From positions 1-24,368 of the forward strand of contig JAJRTK010000451.1 of the NCBI GenBank assembly GCA_024278345.1: DNA of 24,368 nucleotides, given 5' to 3'. Below are positions 1-8,177 of this stretch, piece by piece. Position numbers and translations under genes: made by a program. How positions within the stretch are numbered: the stretch's first letter is position 1; each line of letters begins with the position of its first letter. The stretch comes from a bacterium (GTDB lineage: Bacteria; CSSED10-310; JAJRTK01). Under the pieces are notes generated by a model. It had not been told where the DNA came from and searched no databases. It was given only the letters and a program-made list of their open reading frames with translations.

Positions 1-2
1 CG

Positions 3-971
3 TTTTACCTGGTGGGGCAAGTTGCCCGGAGCTCCCCGGCGGTCTACGGGGAGCTCCGGAAGTTTGGAAACCTGGAGATCTCCGCCCACTCCAGCGATGG
101 ACGGCACTACCGGCCCGGCGGTATCTCCGGTGCCGCCGCGGTAACACAAGACGTTCGCGGTGCCGAACGACTCCTGGAGCAGCCCAACTACCCCGCAGGC
201 CGGCCCTGGCTTGCATCCATGCGGACCGAAGGCTGGGCGTCCGACGAGAGTACCGGAAAGGCCTGGCAAGGGCTTCACCATGCCGGCGTCGGGCTCGTCC
301 TCGATCACAGCGCCGATCTCTTGATCCCAGGCGACTGGGGAACGGCGCCCAGGGCCTGGTTCCAGGCCGACGCGAGGCGAAGGATCTTTGTCCCCCTCTT
401 CGAGGGGAGCGTCACGACCCACGTAGATGATTTCCGGCTTCCTTCCCGCTTGGCGCTGGACGTGGCCTCCTTGGCGTCACCACAGCCGGATCCCTGTTGC
501 AACGCTCTGGTGACCTACGAACTTTATACCCGGTACGTCGAAGACTGGCACGAAGTTTTCGGACGGCTGGCCACCGTGGGCGGGTTGACCGAGGTCTGGC
601 TCTGGCATCCCTCCACGCCGGACTGGAAGGGGGGCTTCGACGAAATGCGAAAATCCCTCTCCCAGTGGGCGGCGGACAAGTCGAACCTCTTTGTCCGGGG
701 AGATGTTCTGGCCACTTGGCGGGCCAACCGGGAGCGGTTTCGGGTCCAACCGGAGCGAACCGATGAGCTAGAGCTTGTAGGGTTGAAGCTGTGGCCGCCG
801 GCGGAGAAGCTGTTCCCCTTGCCTCCCAACGCCCCGGCGGAGGCCGGGACCGTAGGCTTCTGGGTCCTGGGGCCCGCGACTCTCGATGGCTGGGAAAGCA
901 CCAGACATCGGGATCCCCTGGGCCGCGTGGTGACGGTTCTGACCAGGGCAACCCAGGAGTCCCGGCCATGA
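3..971 (+). CDS. Polysaccharide deacetylase-like protein, C-terminal part (5' end outside window)
   Basis: The reading frame is open to the left edge of the window, so the N-terminus is missing. The visible 323 residues begin FYLVGQVARSS. Several features recall the later part of the NodB-type (carbohydrate esterase 4) deacetylase fold. These are an 'EISAHSSDG' segment like the family's 'E[IL]..H' strand, a helix of many charged residues, and an 'RTEGWASDEST...GVGLVLDHSADLL' stretch like the R-x-P...'G..yd.s' region. A WxxNRERF-like helix near the end is also common there. No complete set of metal ligands can be checked because the upstream motifs are cut off. If correct, it removes acetyl groups from a cell-surface polysaccharide. 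The downstream anchored protein and SGNH hydrolase on the same strand, with almost no spacing, fit an envelope-glycan operon. The family call is from motif memory and could be wrong. Confidence 0.5.
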   Translation, partial: FYLVGQVARSSPAVYGELRKFGNLEISAHSSDGRHYRPGGISGAAAVTQDVRGAERLLEQPNYPAGRPWLASMRTEGWASDESTGKAWQGLHHAGVGLVLDHSADLLIPGDWGTAPRAWFQADARRRIFVPLFEGSVTTHVDDFRLPSRLALDVASLASPQPDPCCNALVTYELYTRYVEDWHEVFGRLATVGGLTEVWLWHPSTPDWKGGFDEMRKSLSQWAADKSNLFVRGDVLATWRANRERFRVQPERTDELELVGLKLWPPAEKLFPLPPNAPAEAGTVGFWVLGPATLDGWESTRHRDPLGRVVTVLTRATQESRP

Positions 972-1012
972 GCCGCCTTCCGATGGACCGCTCCCCCACG
1001 GGAGGCCGGCAA

Positions 1013-2077
1013 ATGACCTCCAGGAGGCTTCTCTTTTTCGGGATCACGGGCGCCCTGGTTTTCCTGGCCGTCACCTTTCTGGCACTCCGCGCCGGGCGCC
1101 CGCAGGCACCGGAGCCTCGAGGCGTGCCACTCCAGCCCCTTCCCGATAACAAGCCTCTTCCGGCAAACGAAGAGGCCACACGGTGTTTCTTGAGAACCCG
1201 CGCCGCCTTTCTTGCCGGGGAACCGGGTGCGACGGTGGAAGAGACCCGGCGGCGCCTTGAAGGGGTTTGGACGCAGTGGCCGGGCTCCATGGCGGCGGCG
1301 CGGGGGCGGATCTTCGATCTGGAGACCCTCTCCAGGTTCCCGGAGGCCCGGCGTCGAGCAGATCAAGGGGCCGGTGACTCCCCGGACGGCTCGGCGAATC
1401 GACGGGAAGCCTTGGAAGCGGGGTGGCTTGCGGCTGAAGGGGCGGATCCCGCCGGCCCGCCCGACAGTTCCACGATCCGCGGTCGGGGATCTCCAGGGTT
1501 CGACGCTGAAGAGTGCCTTCCGCCGAAGAGCCGGCGGGGAGCCGCTACCTCGTCCAAATCCGGGACGACACCGGCCATCCCGCGCCCCCTTTCCGTCCGG
1601 CGCAAGGCCTTCCTGGAAAGCGCCCTATCCTTTCCCATAACCTACTTCTCCATGGAGCTCCAGGCCGCCAGCCTGGCAGTGGCCCGGCGGCAAATCGAAG
1701 CTCTGGCGAAAGGTGGCCACGAACGAGAGGCCTGGGAAACCTGCCTGGCTCTACGCTGGAAAGCTCCTCGGCTGAACACCATCGCGGCTCCGTGCCGGGA
1801 ACTTGGCGGGAAACTGGCGCCCGAATCCTGGTCCTGGAGCTGGCCGGGAACCGCTTTCGGTCTCGACGCCATCTTGACACGCTACAGGGAAAACCCCTAT
1901 GACCCCAGAGTGCTGGCGAATCTTGCCTTCGAGATCCAAAAGGCGGGATGGACCGATCTTGCATCCCGCTTGCAAGATGAGCTCTTGGAGCTGGATCCCA
2001 AGGAGGCGACGGCACTCGACGAGCGCCTTTCCAAGCTCTCGCCCCCGGACTACCCGGGTTTTCCCCTCTTCGATTGA
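1013..2077 (+). CDS. Membrane-anchored helical-repeat (TPR-like) protein, unknown function
   Basis: This is a protein of 354 residues. I chose the ATG at 1013 because GGGAGG lies just upstream and the product then starts with a basic patch followed by a hydrophobic anchor (about residues 6-27). An in-frame ATG at 968 overlaps the stop of the preceding gene and is the alternative. The C-terminal half (from about 1620) is rich in paired amphipathic helices, for example 'DPRVLANLAFEIQKAGWTDLASRLQ' followed by 'LELDPKEATAL', as in tetratricopeptide-like repeats. The middle part (about 1345-1570) is Pro/Gly/Arg-rich and looks less like protein than its flanks; the +1 frame there has a higher share of G/C third positions. 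Two compensating indels are therefore possible. It sits 18 bp before the SGNH gene, so they are probably co-transcribed. I do not recognise a named family. Confidence 0.6.
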   Translation: MTSRRLLFFGITGALVFLAVTFLALRAGRPQAPEPRGVPLQPLPDNKPLPANEEATRCFLRTRAAFLAGEPGATVEETRRRLEGVWTQWPGSMAAARGRIFDLETLSRFPEARRRADQGAGDSPDGSANRREALEAGWLAAEGADPAGPPDSSTIRGRGSPGFDAEECLPPKSRRGAATSSKSGTTPAIPRPLSVRRKAFLESALSFPITYFSMELQAASLAVARRQIEALAKGGHEREAWETCLALRWKAPRLNTIAAPCRELGGKLAPESWSWSWPGTAFGLDAILTRYRENPYDPRVLANLAFEIQKAGWTDLASRLQDELLELDPKEATALDERLSKLSPPDYPGFPLFD

Positions 2078-2095
2078 GGCATCAACAAGATCCCC

Positions 2096-3331
2096 ATGAC
2101 CCGCGCCCTTACCCGAAAAACCGCGCTCCGTCTGTCGTCGGCGCTTCTGGCCACGGTCGTCTTCCTTCTGGTGGCGGAAATCGGCTCCTTCGCCATCTTG
2201 GCGATCTGGCCCGATCTCATCCCCAAACGGCCTCGGGCCCCTCGGTCAGTCCTGATCTCGCGGGACGAGCACCACGAGCGCGAAAAACCCAGGTTCCGCC
2301 AGAGGATCGTCTGCATCGGCGATTCCTGCACCTACGGCCTGGGCGTGAAGGCCCGCGAGGCCTGGCCAGCCCGCCTGGAAGAGCTCCTGAACCGGAACCG
2401 GGGCTACCGTGCGTACGAGGTGATCAACCTCGGCCTCTCCGGCCAAAGCAGCCAGGACGGGCTGGCACGGCTTCGACAGGCCGCCCTGAAGTTTGAGCCG
2501 GACCTTGTGATTGCCAGCTTTGGTCACAACGACAAGTGGCGCTCGGTCATCAGCGACCGGGAGAAGGCGCGGCGGGCCGGGACTCTTCTTTACCGGGGAA
2601 GCGTGGGGCTCTCCAGGTTCTTGCGGCGGAGCTCTCTCTTCGAGCTTCTCCAGGCCATGCTGGCGCCGTTCCAGGCCAGCTTTCGGAGCCGCTTCGGCCG
2701 GATGGAGGTTCGGTACCGCGTGCCACTTCACCAGTACCGGGAGAACCTTGCGGCCCTTGCCTGGGAAAGCGAGAGATCCGGTTCGAAAATCGCCTTTCTT
2801 GACCTGGTGGAAAACCCTGCCATGGCGGCTCTGACGAAGCTGGGAGCCGCAGCCTATCTGGAGGGCGACGCGGCGGAGGCCTTCCGGCTCCTCCAGAGGC
2901 TGTCGAAGATCCCCGGCGTCTACCAGCCCCGGCCCTTCCATTTTCTGGCTCTGGCGGCGGCCCGGCTTGATCGTGAAAAGCTTGCGGCCGCGGCCGCCGA
3001 GAAAGCGCGGCGCTTCGCCCACGTCTTTCCCTATTTTCGGGAGCTGGACCTGCCCCCGGGCCGCATCCGCGTGGTGGGTCACCTGGACGGCCGGATCCTG
3101 GGCCGCGAGGACTGGTTCGATATCCATTCCCGTTACCGAGAAGCCATGCGCCAAGTGGCGAAGGAGCTGGAGATCCCTCTGGTGGACGCCTGGGATGCTG
3201 GTCTTGAGGCAGCAGATTTCTACGATTACTGCCACCCTGTGGCTATGGGCCACGAGAAGCTGGCCCGGCTCCTTGCGCCGGTGATCCGCAAGCTCCTCCA
3301 CCACGGTAAGCTGGTGACTGTGCCCCGTTGA
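2096..3331 (+). CDS. Membrane-anchored SGNH/GDSL-family hydrolase with helical-repeat insert
   Basis: This protein of 411 residues has an N-terminal hydrophobic anchor (about 12-38), so the catalytic part is likely periplasmic. SGNH blocks appear in order: block I 'IGDSCTYG' with nucleophile Ser77, block II 'NLGLSGQSSQDG' with Gly116, block III 'FGHND' with Asn145, and block V 'DYCHP' giving Asp377 and His380. These are the family's four invariant residues, so an active esterase or acetyl-transferring enzyme is expected. Between blocks III and V is an insert (about 245-310) made of Ala/Leu-rich helix pairs resembling a TPR, possibly for partner binding. SGNH proteins of this kind often deacetylate or acetylate surface polysaccharides, which agrees with the deacetylase-like gene two positions upstream. 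Substrate is inferred only from context. The predicted start has a weak ribosome-binding site. Confidence 0.82.
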   Translation: MTRALTRKTALRLSSALLATVVFLLVAEIGSFAILAIWPDLIPKRPRAPRSVLISRDEHHEREKPRFRQRIVCIGDSCTYGLGVKAREAWPARLEELLNRNRGYRAYEVINLGLSGQSSQDGLARLRQAALKFEPDLVIASFGHNDKWRSVISDREKARRAGTLLYRGSVGLSRFLRRSSLFELLQAMLAPFQASFRSRFGRMEVRYRVPLHQYRENLAALAWESERSGSKIAFLDLVENPAMAALTKLGAAAYLEGDAAEAFRLLQRLSKIPGVYQPRPFHFLALAAARLDREKLAAAAAEKARRFAHVFPYFRELDLPPGRIRVVGHLDGRILGREDWFDIHSRYREAMRQVAKELEIPLVDAWDAGLEAADFYDYCHPVAMGHEKLARLLAPVIRKLLHHGKLVTVPR

Positions 3332-3478
3332 CCCTGCGGGCGTTGGTCATCGTACCGGCCAGGAGCCAGACAGGGGTGGCGCAATCGCCCTCGACTGCGA
3401 TGGAATGGCCTTTTGCGCATCGTGAGGAATCCGTTGGCACCCGGTCTTCGGGGCGACCGATGGCAACAGGGGTGAAAA

Positions 3479-3540
3479 TGGCGGACGGCGGCGGACGGAT
3501 TGCCGCCGACGGGAGCGGAAGGCAACAAGAGAAAAGAGTG
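3479..3540 (+). repeat. GC-rich palindromic repeat, copy A
   Basis: This copy lies between the convergent ends of the SGNH gene (3331) and pabC (3558). Its 25-base core (GGCGGCGGACGGATT followed by GCCGCCGACG) is the same as in the copy at 16017-16079. CGGCGG and CCGCCG can pair around an 8-nt loop. The flank continues with GAGCGGA and an A/G-rich tail, as in the other copies but more diverged. The remainder of the 226-bp gap shows no gene. Confidence 0.75.
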
Positions 3541-3557
3541 GTGTGGGGAGCCAGGCC

Positions 3558-4160
3558 TTAGCGGGGAAGGACCTCCGAATCCCAGGATCCCATGGCGTTG
3601 ATCAGACGAAACTTTTTGAAGCGATGCAGATCCTTGGCGTCGATTGGAGCTTCCTGGATGGCCCCTTGATCCAGAAGCCTGGCTCGGTGGGGTCCGGGAA
3701 GCAGGGGATTGTCTGGCGTGATCCATTGAACGCCGTCGAAACAGAGGATATTGGCGACCGAACTATCGGTAATCCGTCCGTTTTTGACAATGAGGACGTC
3801 GTCGCAATCGCCCCGTTTTTCGAAGAGCTCGCGAATTTCTGAGCGATTCGTGTATTTGAGTGGATACTCGATGTCATGGCCATCGACGAGTTTCAGCGTC
3901 TCGATCTTTCGTGGGGCGTATGGGTGGAACTCCAGGTGATAGCCCTTCTTTCCGTAAAGAAAACGGAGCATGGTGAGCCCCTTGGCGTGCTCCGGGGGAA
4001 CAGTGATGATCTCTGTTAACGGGTAGGCCACGTCCGTCCCGAAAACCCTGGAAAAAGAGTGGTCGAGTCGGCTCTGGTGGAACTTCAGGTGCCTTGGTCG
4101 CCCCTCCTGAATGGCGATGGTTTCAACGAGTGGGAAGGTGGTTTCAACGAGTGGGAACAT
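3558..4160 (-). CDS. pabC: Aminodeoxychorismate lyase-like class IV aminotransferase
   Basis: This 200-residue PLP-dependent fold-type IV enzyme is expected to split 4-amino-4-deoxychorismate into p-aminobenzoate and pyruvate, the last step of the PABA branch of folate synthesis. The N-terminus has 'LVETIAIQEGRPRHLKFHQSRL', the usual opening of the family. Lys102 in 'YPLKYTNRSEI' is the candidate PLP-binding lysine. 'DDVLIVKNGRITDSSVANI' and 'LLPGPHRARLL' are the conserved C-terminal blocks. It is shorter than E. coli PabC (about 270) but matches a compact subfamily. Its ATG overlaps the end of pabB by 17 bp, so translation is probably coupled. The first 14 residues are unusual: FPLVET occurs twice because of a 21-bp tandem duplication. 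The position behind pabA and pabB supports the specific function over a branched-chain aminotransferase. Confidence 0.85.
   Translation of the reverse strand: MFPLVETTFPLVETIAIQEGRPRHLKFHQSRLDHSFSRVFGTDVAYPLTEIITVPPEHAKGLTMLRFLYGKKGYHLEFHPYAPRKIETLKLVDGHDIEYPLKYTNRSEIRELFEKRGDCDDVLIVKNGRITDSSVANILCFDGVQWITPDNPLLPGPHRARLLDQGAIQEAPIDAKDLHRFKKFRLINAMGSWDSEVLPR
4119..4160. repeat. 21-bp tandem duplication at the pabB/pabC junction
   Basis: GGTTTCAACGAGTGGGAA occurs at 4119-4136 and again at 4140-4157, a period of 21 bp. On the minus strand it encodes FPLVET twice at the start of PabC. The upstream copy also contains the last codons and stop of pabB. The duplication is in frame for PabC. Confidence 0.9.
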
Positions 4161-5124
4161 AGACCTTGTCCAGCATTTCCTGGTATTCGTCTGCGGCCCG
4201 GCTCCTTGATGTGATGCCTCCGCCGCTTCGGAACCACCATTTTCCGTTGTTTTTCTCAATGAACCGTATGTTGACCGCGCTGTTGAGATCGCGACCGTCG
4301 AAGATGCCGAAGACGCCGGTGAAATAGCCTCTGTGGAGTTTTTCTGCCTTCCGAATGATCTCCAGGGTCTTTTTTTTTGGCGCGCCGCTGATGGAGCCGG
4401 CTGGGAGCAAGTCGATCAAGAGATGGCCCACCCGCGTGCGCCAATCTGGCGGGAGATCTCCTCGGATTTCCGAGCTCACCTGGAGCAGACTTTTGCGATT
4501 CGTCCGGATTTTGGTAACGAACCGAAACCGGGTGACCTCGATGTTCCTGGAAACGACGGCTAGATCGTTCCGGATGAGATCGACGATGGTGTTATGCTCC
4601 CACTCTTCCTTTTGGTTCTCCATGAGCAACTGCCGGGCGCCGGGGAGATCGGCGTCGATGGTGCCCTTCATGGGATAGGAGTAGATGGTGTCCGCGGAAG
4701 TCCTCACGAAGCATTCCGGAGAAAAGACCACGAATTGGTCTCGGAAATAGAGCTTGTAAGGTGCCTGGGCAACGTGAAAAAGCTGGAGAAGAGAAGAGTC
4801 GAGGTCGATTTCCGTGGGAAAGGTCAGGTTCAAAAGATAGCTGTTCCCCGCCAGAATCTGCTCCATGACGAGGTGGAAGGCTTGAGCGTATCGCTCGTAA
4901 GGCATGGGTGAAAGGCGGAGGCGGGTCTTCCCTGCGACCGCAGCCGGAAGGGGGTAGTTTCTGGATCCGCAGAGGAAGTAGAGCACCTCGCGGCGCCGGG
5001 GATCGGGAAGATCCTCCAAAGGAGATAAAAACAGGTTTTCCATCTCGAAATCGACCAGGAAGAGGAAAGGCCGCCCCGTTTCCCCCCAATCGTTGGCCCG
5101 ATGGATGAACTCTTCTCTTTTCAC
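4144..5124 (-). CDS. pabB: Aminodeoxychorismate synthase component I
   Basis: This is a 326-residue chorismate-binding enzyme. It aminates chorismate to 4-amino-4-deoxychorismate with ammonia from the PabA glutaminase. I chose the GTG at 5124 because it overlaps the pabA stop in a GTGA arrangement. The region upstream in this frame is a shadow of pabA. Signature segments are 'YPMKGTIDADLPGA' (151-164), 'HNTIVDLIRNDL' (178-189), 'LLPAGSISGAPKKKTLEII' (239-257), 'GVFGIFDGRDLNSAVNIRF' (270-288) and 'SGGGIT' (300-305). In 'PMKGT', Lys153 corresponds to the PabB lysine of PIKGT; anthranilate synthase TrpE has alanine there, so PabB is favoured over TrpE. The protein is short because it lacks most of the N-terminal subdomain seen in E. 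coli PabB/TrpE (about 450-520). Confidence 0.92.
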   Translation of the reverse strand: MKREEFIHRANDWGETGRPFLFLVDFEMENLFLSPLEDLPDPRRREVLYFLCGSRNYPLPAAVAGKTRLRLSPMPYERYAQAFHLVMEQILAGNSYLLNLTFPTEIDLDSSLLQLFHVAQAPYKLYFRDQFVVFSPECFVRTSADTIYSYPMKGTIDADLPGARQLLMENQKEEWEHNTIVDLIRNDLAVVSRNIEVTRFRFVTKIRTNRKSLLQVSSEIRGDLPPDWRTRVGHLLIDLLPAGSISGAPKKKTLEIIRKAEKLHRGYFTGVFGIFDGRDLNSAVNIRFIEKNNGKWWFRSGGGITSRSRAADEYQEMLDKVYVPTR

Positions 5125-5699
5125 GTGAGCTCGATGAAGTTCCGCACGATCCGCGATCCAAGCGGAGTCATGTGTGATTCGGGATGAAACTGTACGCCGA
5201 AGACCGGGAGGGCCCGGTGGGAGATGGACATGACGACGTTCTTCCTGGAAACCGCCGTAATTTCGAGCTCCGTGGGAAACCCATCCGCCGCGATGGCCCA
5301 GGAATGGTACAGGCCCGCGTCGAACGACCAGGGCAAATTCCTGAAGATCGGGCACTCCCCTAGCCTGTTGATCCCCTGCGCCTCTCCATGCACCACGGGC
5401 CGAAGGTGAACGAGGCTGGCGCCAAAATGGCAACCCATGGCCTGGTGGCCCAAACAGACGCCCAGGATCGGTCGCGAGGCATGGAACCGGTCAAGAAGGT
5501 CAAAAAGAATGGGATAGTCTCTGGGCAGTCCCGGCCCGGGAGAGATGATGATCTTCCCGAAATCGGCTAGCCTGGCGAGGTTCAGAGTTTCGCTCCTGAG
5601 GACCTTCACACGAACCCCATCGAATCTTCGCAACAGGTCCACCAAATTGTAGGTGAACGAATCGTCGTTATCCACAAGGGCAAGCTTCACGGTTTTCAT
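5121..5699 (-). CDS. pabA: Aminodeoxychorismate synthase component II, glutamine amidotransferase
   Basis: This is a 192-residue class I glutaminase that supplies ammonia to PabB. It opens with 'LALVDNDDSFTYNLVDLL' (7-23), followed by the oxyanion loop 'ISPGPGLP' (52-59). The nucleophile elbow 'GVCLGHQAMG' has Cys82, and 'FHPES' has His172 and Glu174, completing the catalytic triad. Length is normal for PabA/TrpG. Such subunits can be shared with anthranilate synthase, but with pabB and pabC directly downstream and no trp gene present, the PABA role is preferred. It is the first gene of the overlapping pabA-pabB-pabC run. A 95-bp gap separates it from the oxidoreductase gene upstream on the same strand. 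No strong Shine-Dalgarno sequence is seen before the ATG. Confidence 0.92.
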   Translation of the reverse strand: MKTVKLALVDNDDSFTYNLVDLLRRFDGVRVKVLRSETLNLARLADFGKIIISPGPGLPRDYPILFDLLDRFHASRPILGVCLGHQAMGCHFGASLVHLRPVVHGEAQGINRLGECPIFRNLPWSFDAGLYHSWAIAADGFPTELEITAVSRKNVVMSISHRALPVFGVQFHPESHMTPLGSRIVRNFIELT

Positions 5700-5794
5700 G
5701 GAGAGAAGATCTTTTCGATTCCGTGGAAAAGGAGGGCTGAAGCTTTGGAGATTCGCGGCGAGCTGGCCGGTGGTCTCCTTCCGGTGGGGGTCGT

Positions 5795-8083
5795 TTAAGC
5801 CGCGGTGGCGCTTTCTTTTTCTTTTCCGAAGCTCAGGGTGTCCATGGGACAGACAGTGACGCAGATCCCGCAGCCGATGCAGGAGCTATTGCTGTTGTCC
5901 AGGGTCTCCTGCTTGAGGGCGAAGTTCATGACGTCAATCCCCACCTGGCAGTAGCGAGAGCACTCGCCACAGGCGATGCACTTGTCGTTGGCCTCGATCT
6001 TGAACTGGCCGACGCCCAGCTTGGACCAAAGCCCGCTCCAGAAGTGCATCATCTTGGCCAGGGGGCACCAATAGCGGCACCAGATTTTTCCGCCCAGGAA
6101 GGGGTAGAGGGTGACGGGGATGATGCCCACGAGCCAGACATCCGCGACGATGCGGTAGAGGTGGAGGGCCTTTTCAGATGGGCTCTGAAGCCAAACGTAG
6201 GTGTCCCGCGCCAGGACGGCCCCGGTAATCGTCACGGCCAGGACCAGGACGAGGCTTCCCATCCATTCCACGCGGACGGAGCGATCGCCCTTGGGGGCCA
6301 GGTGGCGCCAACGGTCGCCCAGGGTTTCGGCAAGCCCCCCGCAACCGCAGATCCAGGAACAATAGCGTTTTCCGTGCCAGATGGCCAGGGTGGGGATCAG
6401 GACGAAGCTCAAGACCGCGCCCCAGACGACCCAGATGGTGTGGGGATTGTAGAAGAAGGTGTAGAAGAAGAGGGGCCAGGCGTAGACGAGGCCGTAGGAG
6501 CGCCAGGCGGCGCCCGCGAAGTTGGGGTCCGTGGCGAGTTTTTCCCCGACCCACTGGTAATGGACAGCCCACTGGAAGAGGAACTCCGGAATGATGAAGA
6601 AGAAGATCCACTGGAACGCCAGGAGGGAGACGTAGCGCCAGATCTGGAAGCGGTCGTTGCGGTGGAAGCCCCATCGCTTCATGGCCTGGAGGCCGAAGAT
6701 GGTCATAAGGCCGGTGTAGAGGACGGTGTACCAGAAGGACCAGGGCCGACCGCCGAAAGAGAGGGCATGGTAGCCCCAGCCGGTGAAGGGCCAGAACTCT
6801 TCTCCCTTGCCTACTTTGGCTCCGTAGACGGTGTAACAGATGAGGAAGGCGAAGGCGAGCCAGGCATATCGGTCGCCCTTCTTGAAGCCAAGGATCATGA
6901 GGAGGGTCATCCCGCCGGCGATGGTAAGGAGTGCCAGGAGATCGGCGCGGCCCTGGAGGGCTGCGAAGAGATCGGTGGCACCGGTGGATGCGCTGGAGAG
7001 AGCGGCGTGGAGCCATCCCGCGGCGCCGAGGGTACCGACGACCAGGGCAAGTGCCAGAAGGAGGCTTCCCGGCCAGTCGTTCTCCAGGCGGACGCCCACG
7101 GATCGCAGGAAGCCCACGGGCATTTCGGCGCCGATGAGGATGAAGGCATGGTGGCAGGGAATGGTTTTCTCGGTCCCGTCCTCCATGCGAATATGGGCTT
7201 CGCGGCTTTGGAACGACAAAACGTTGGAACCGTAAAGGACCTGGATGCGCCCTTTTTCCAGGGCGCCGCGGAGCTTGCGCCGGTTCTCTTTGAAAAGCCT
7301 GGAAAACTCGTGTTTGCGGTACGAGAGGATGACGCGGTTTTGCTCGCAGAGGACGAGAGCGGCCTCAACGGCGCTATTGCCGCCGCCCACCACAAGGATC
7401 TCTTTCTCTTTGTAGTGACCGGGGGTATAGAGCCGGTGGTAGACGTTTTCGTTCTCTTCTCCGGGGACTCCGAGCTTTCGTGGGTTGCCTCGCTGGCCGA
7501 TGGCCAGGATAACGCGTTTGGCCTGGAAGGTCTCGCCGCCGGCCTGGATCTCAAAGTGGCCTCCGTCGGGGCGGATGGTCTCTACGGGCGTCTCTTCCCG
7601 GACGTCGAGGTGGTTTTCCTGGATAATCCGGCGCCACCGGGCGATAAGATCTTCTTTGGTGGAGCCCTCCAGCCAGAGCTTCCCCTTGACGGGCTTGCCC
7701 TCAGGTTCGGCGTAGACCCATTTTCCTTCCGGGAAACTTTCGATGGTGCTGGCAATTTTGTTCTTTTCCATGAGAAGAGACCGGAGTCCGCGCTCCCTGG
7801 CCTGGAGCGCGGCGTTGAGGCCGGCGGCACCGGCTCCCACGATCAAGAGGTCGTAAGCCCCCGCCTTGGTGCTCCTGGCGTCGGAGAGCGCCGCGATATG
7901 CTCCACGACTTCGTATCCCTGCTCCATGGCCAGCTTAATGACGGGAGCACCGGCCAGATCCCCTATGATGTAGAGTCCCGGAACATTGCTCTGGAAATGC
8001 TTGTCCACCACGGGGCGACTGGTGCTTCCCGAGCTGGAACGTAAGACGGAGTCCAGAGCGTTTTTTATGTTTGGAATCGTCAC
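5795..8083 (-). CDS. FAD/NAD(P)-dependent oxidoreductase fused to NapH-like membrane iron-sulfur module
   Basis: This 762-residue fusion starts at GTG 8083 with AGGAGG close upstream. Residues 1-70 resemble the C-terminal end of a thioredoxin-reductase-type enzyme ('NVPGLYIIGDLAGAPVIKLA'), here placed at the N-terminus. Residues 78-330 hold two dinucleotide folds: FAD site 'GAGAAG' (83-88) and NAD(P) site 'GGGNSA' (233-238), without an obvious CxxC redox pair between them. From about 338 there are several transmembrane helices, then cysteine clusters typical of NapH/NosR/CcoG-type membrane proteins (Cys575, 579, 581; Cys669 and 673 in 'WCRYWCP'). Two ferredoxin clusters end the protein: Cys702/705/708/712 and Cys735/738/741/745. 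The layout suggests electron transfer from NAD(P)H via FAD to a membrane partner or back. The partner and physiological role are unknown. Confidence 0.85.
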   Translation of the reverse strand: MTIPNIKNALDSVLRSSSGSTSRPVVDKHFQSNVPGLYIIGDLAGAPVIKLAMEQGYEVVEHIAALSDARSTKAGAYDLLIVGAGAAGLNAALQARERGLRSLLMEKNKIASTIESFPEGKWVYAEPEGKPVKGKLWLEGSTKEDLIARWRRIIQENHLDVREETPVETIRPDGGHFEIQAGGETFQAKRVILAIGQRGNPRKLGVPGEENENVYHRLYTPGHYKEKEILVVGGGNSAVEAALVLCEQNRVILSYRKHEFSRLFKENRRKLRGALEKGRIQVLYGSNVLSFQSREAHIRMEDGTEKTIPCHHAFILIGAEMPVGFLRSVGVRLENDWPGSLLLALALVVGTLGAAGWLHAALSSASTGATDLFAALQGRADLLALLTIAGGMTLLMILGFKKGDRYAWLAFAFLICYTVYGAKVGKGEEFWPFTGWGYHALSFGGRPWSFWYTVLYTGLMTIFGLQAMKRWGFHRNDRFQIWRYVSLLAFQWIFFFIIPEFLFQWAVHYQWVGEKLATDPNFAGAAWRSYGLVYAWPLFFYTFFYNPHTIWVVWGAVLSFVLIPTLAIWHGKRYCSWICGCGGLAETLGDRWRHLAPKGDRSVRVEWMGSLVLVLAVTITGAVLARDTYVWLQSPSEKALHLYRIVADVWLVGIIPVTLYPFLGGKIWCRYWCPLAKMMHFWSGLWSKLGVGQFKIEANDKCIACGECSRYCQVGIDVMNFALKQETLDNSNSSCIGCGICVTVCPMDTLSFGKEKESATAA

Positions 8084-8177
8084 GGTTCCTCCTCAAATCA
8101 GCGCCGGCAGCAGGGTCGGACAAGAGTCTATGGAGATCAACTGACAACGAGGCCGGCACCTGGCCATAAGAACACAC

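Noticed and set aside
412-1366. Long minus-strand open frames over the first two genes.
   Set aside because: High GC keeps antisense frames open. Their products are Arg/Pro/Ser-rich with no motif, while the plus-strand genes have coherent content and operon spacing.
4144-5124. Anthranilate synthase TrpE as the identity of the chorismate-binding enzyme.
   Set aside because: It has Lys in 'PMKGT' where TrpE has Ala, it is followed by a PabC-type lyase, and no other trp gene is nearby.
6044-8044. Plus-strand open frame of 666 codons antisense to the oxidoreductase fusion.
   Set aside because: It is a mirror of a gene with clear motifs. Its product is Gly/Glu/Asp/Ala-rich without domains and has no ribosome-binding site.
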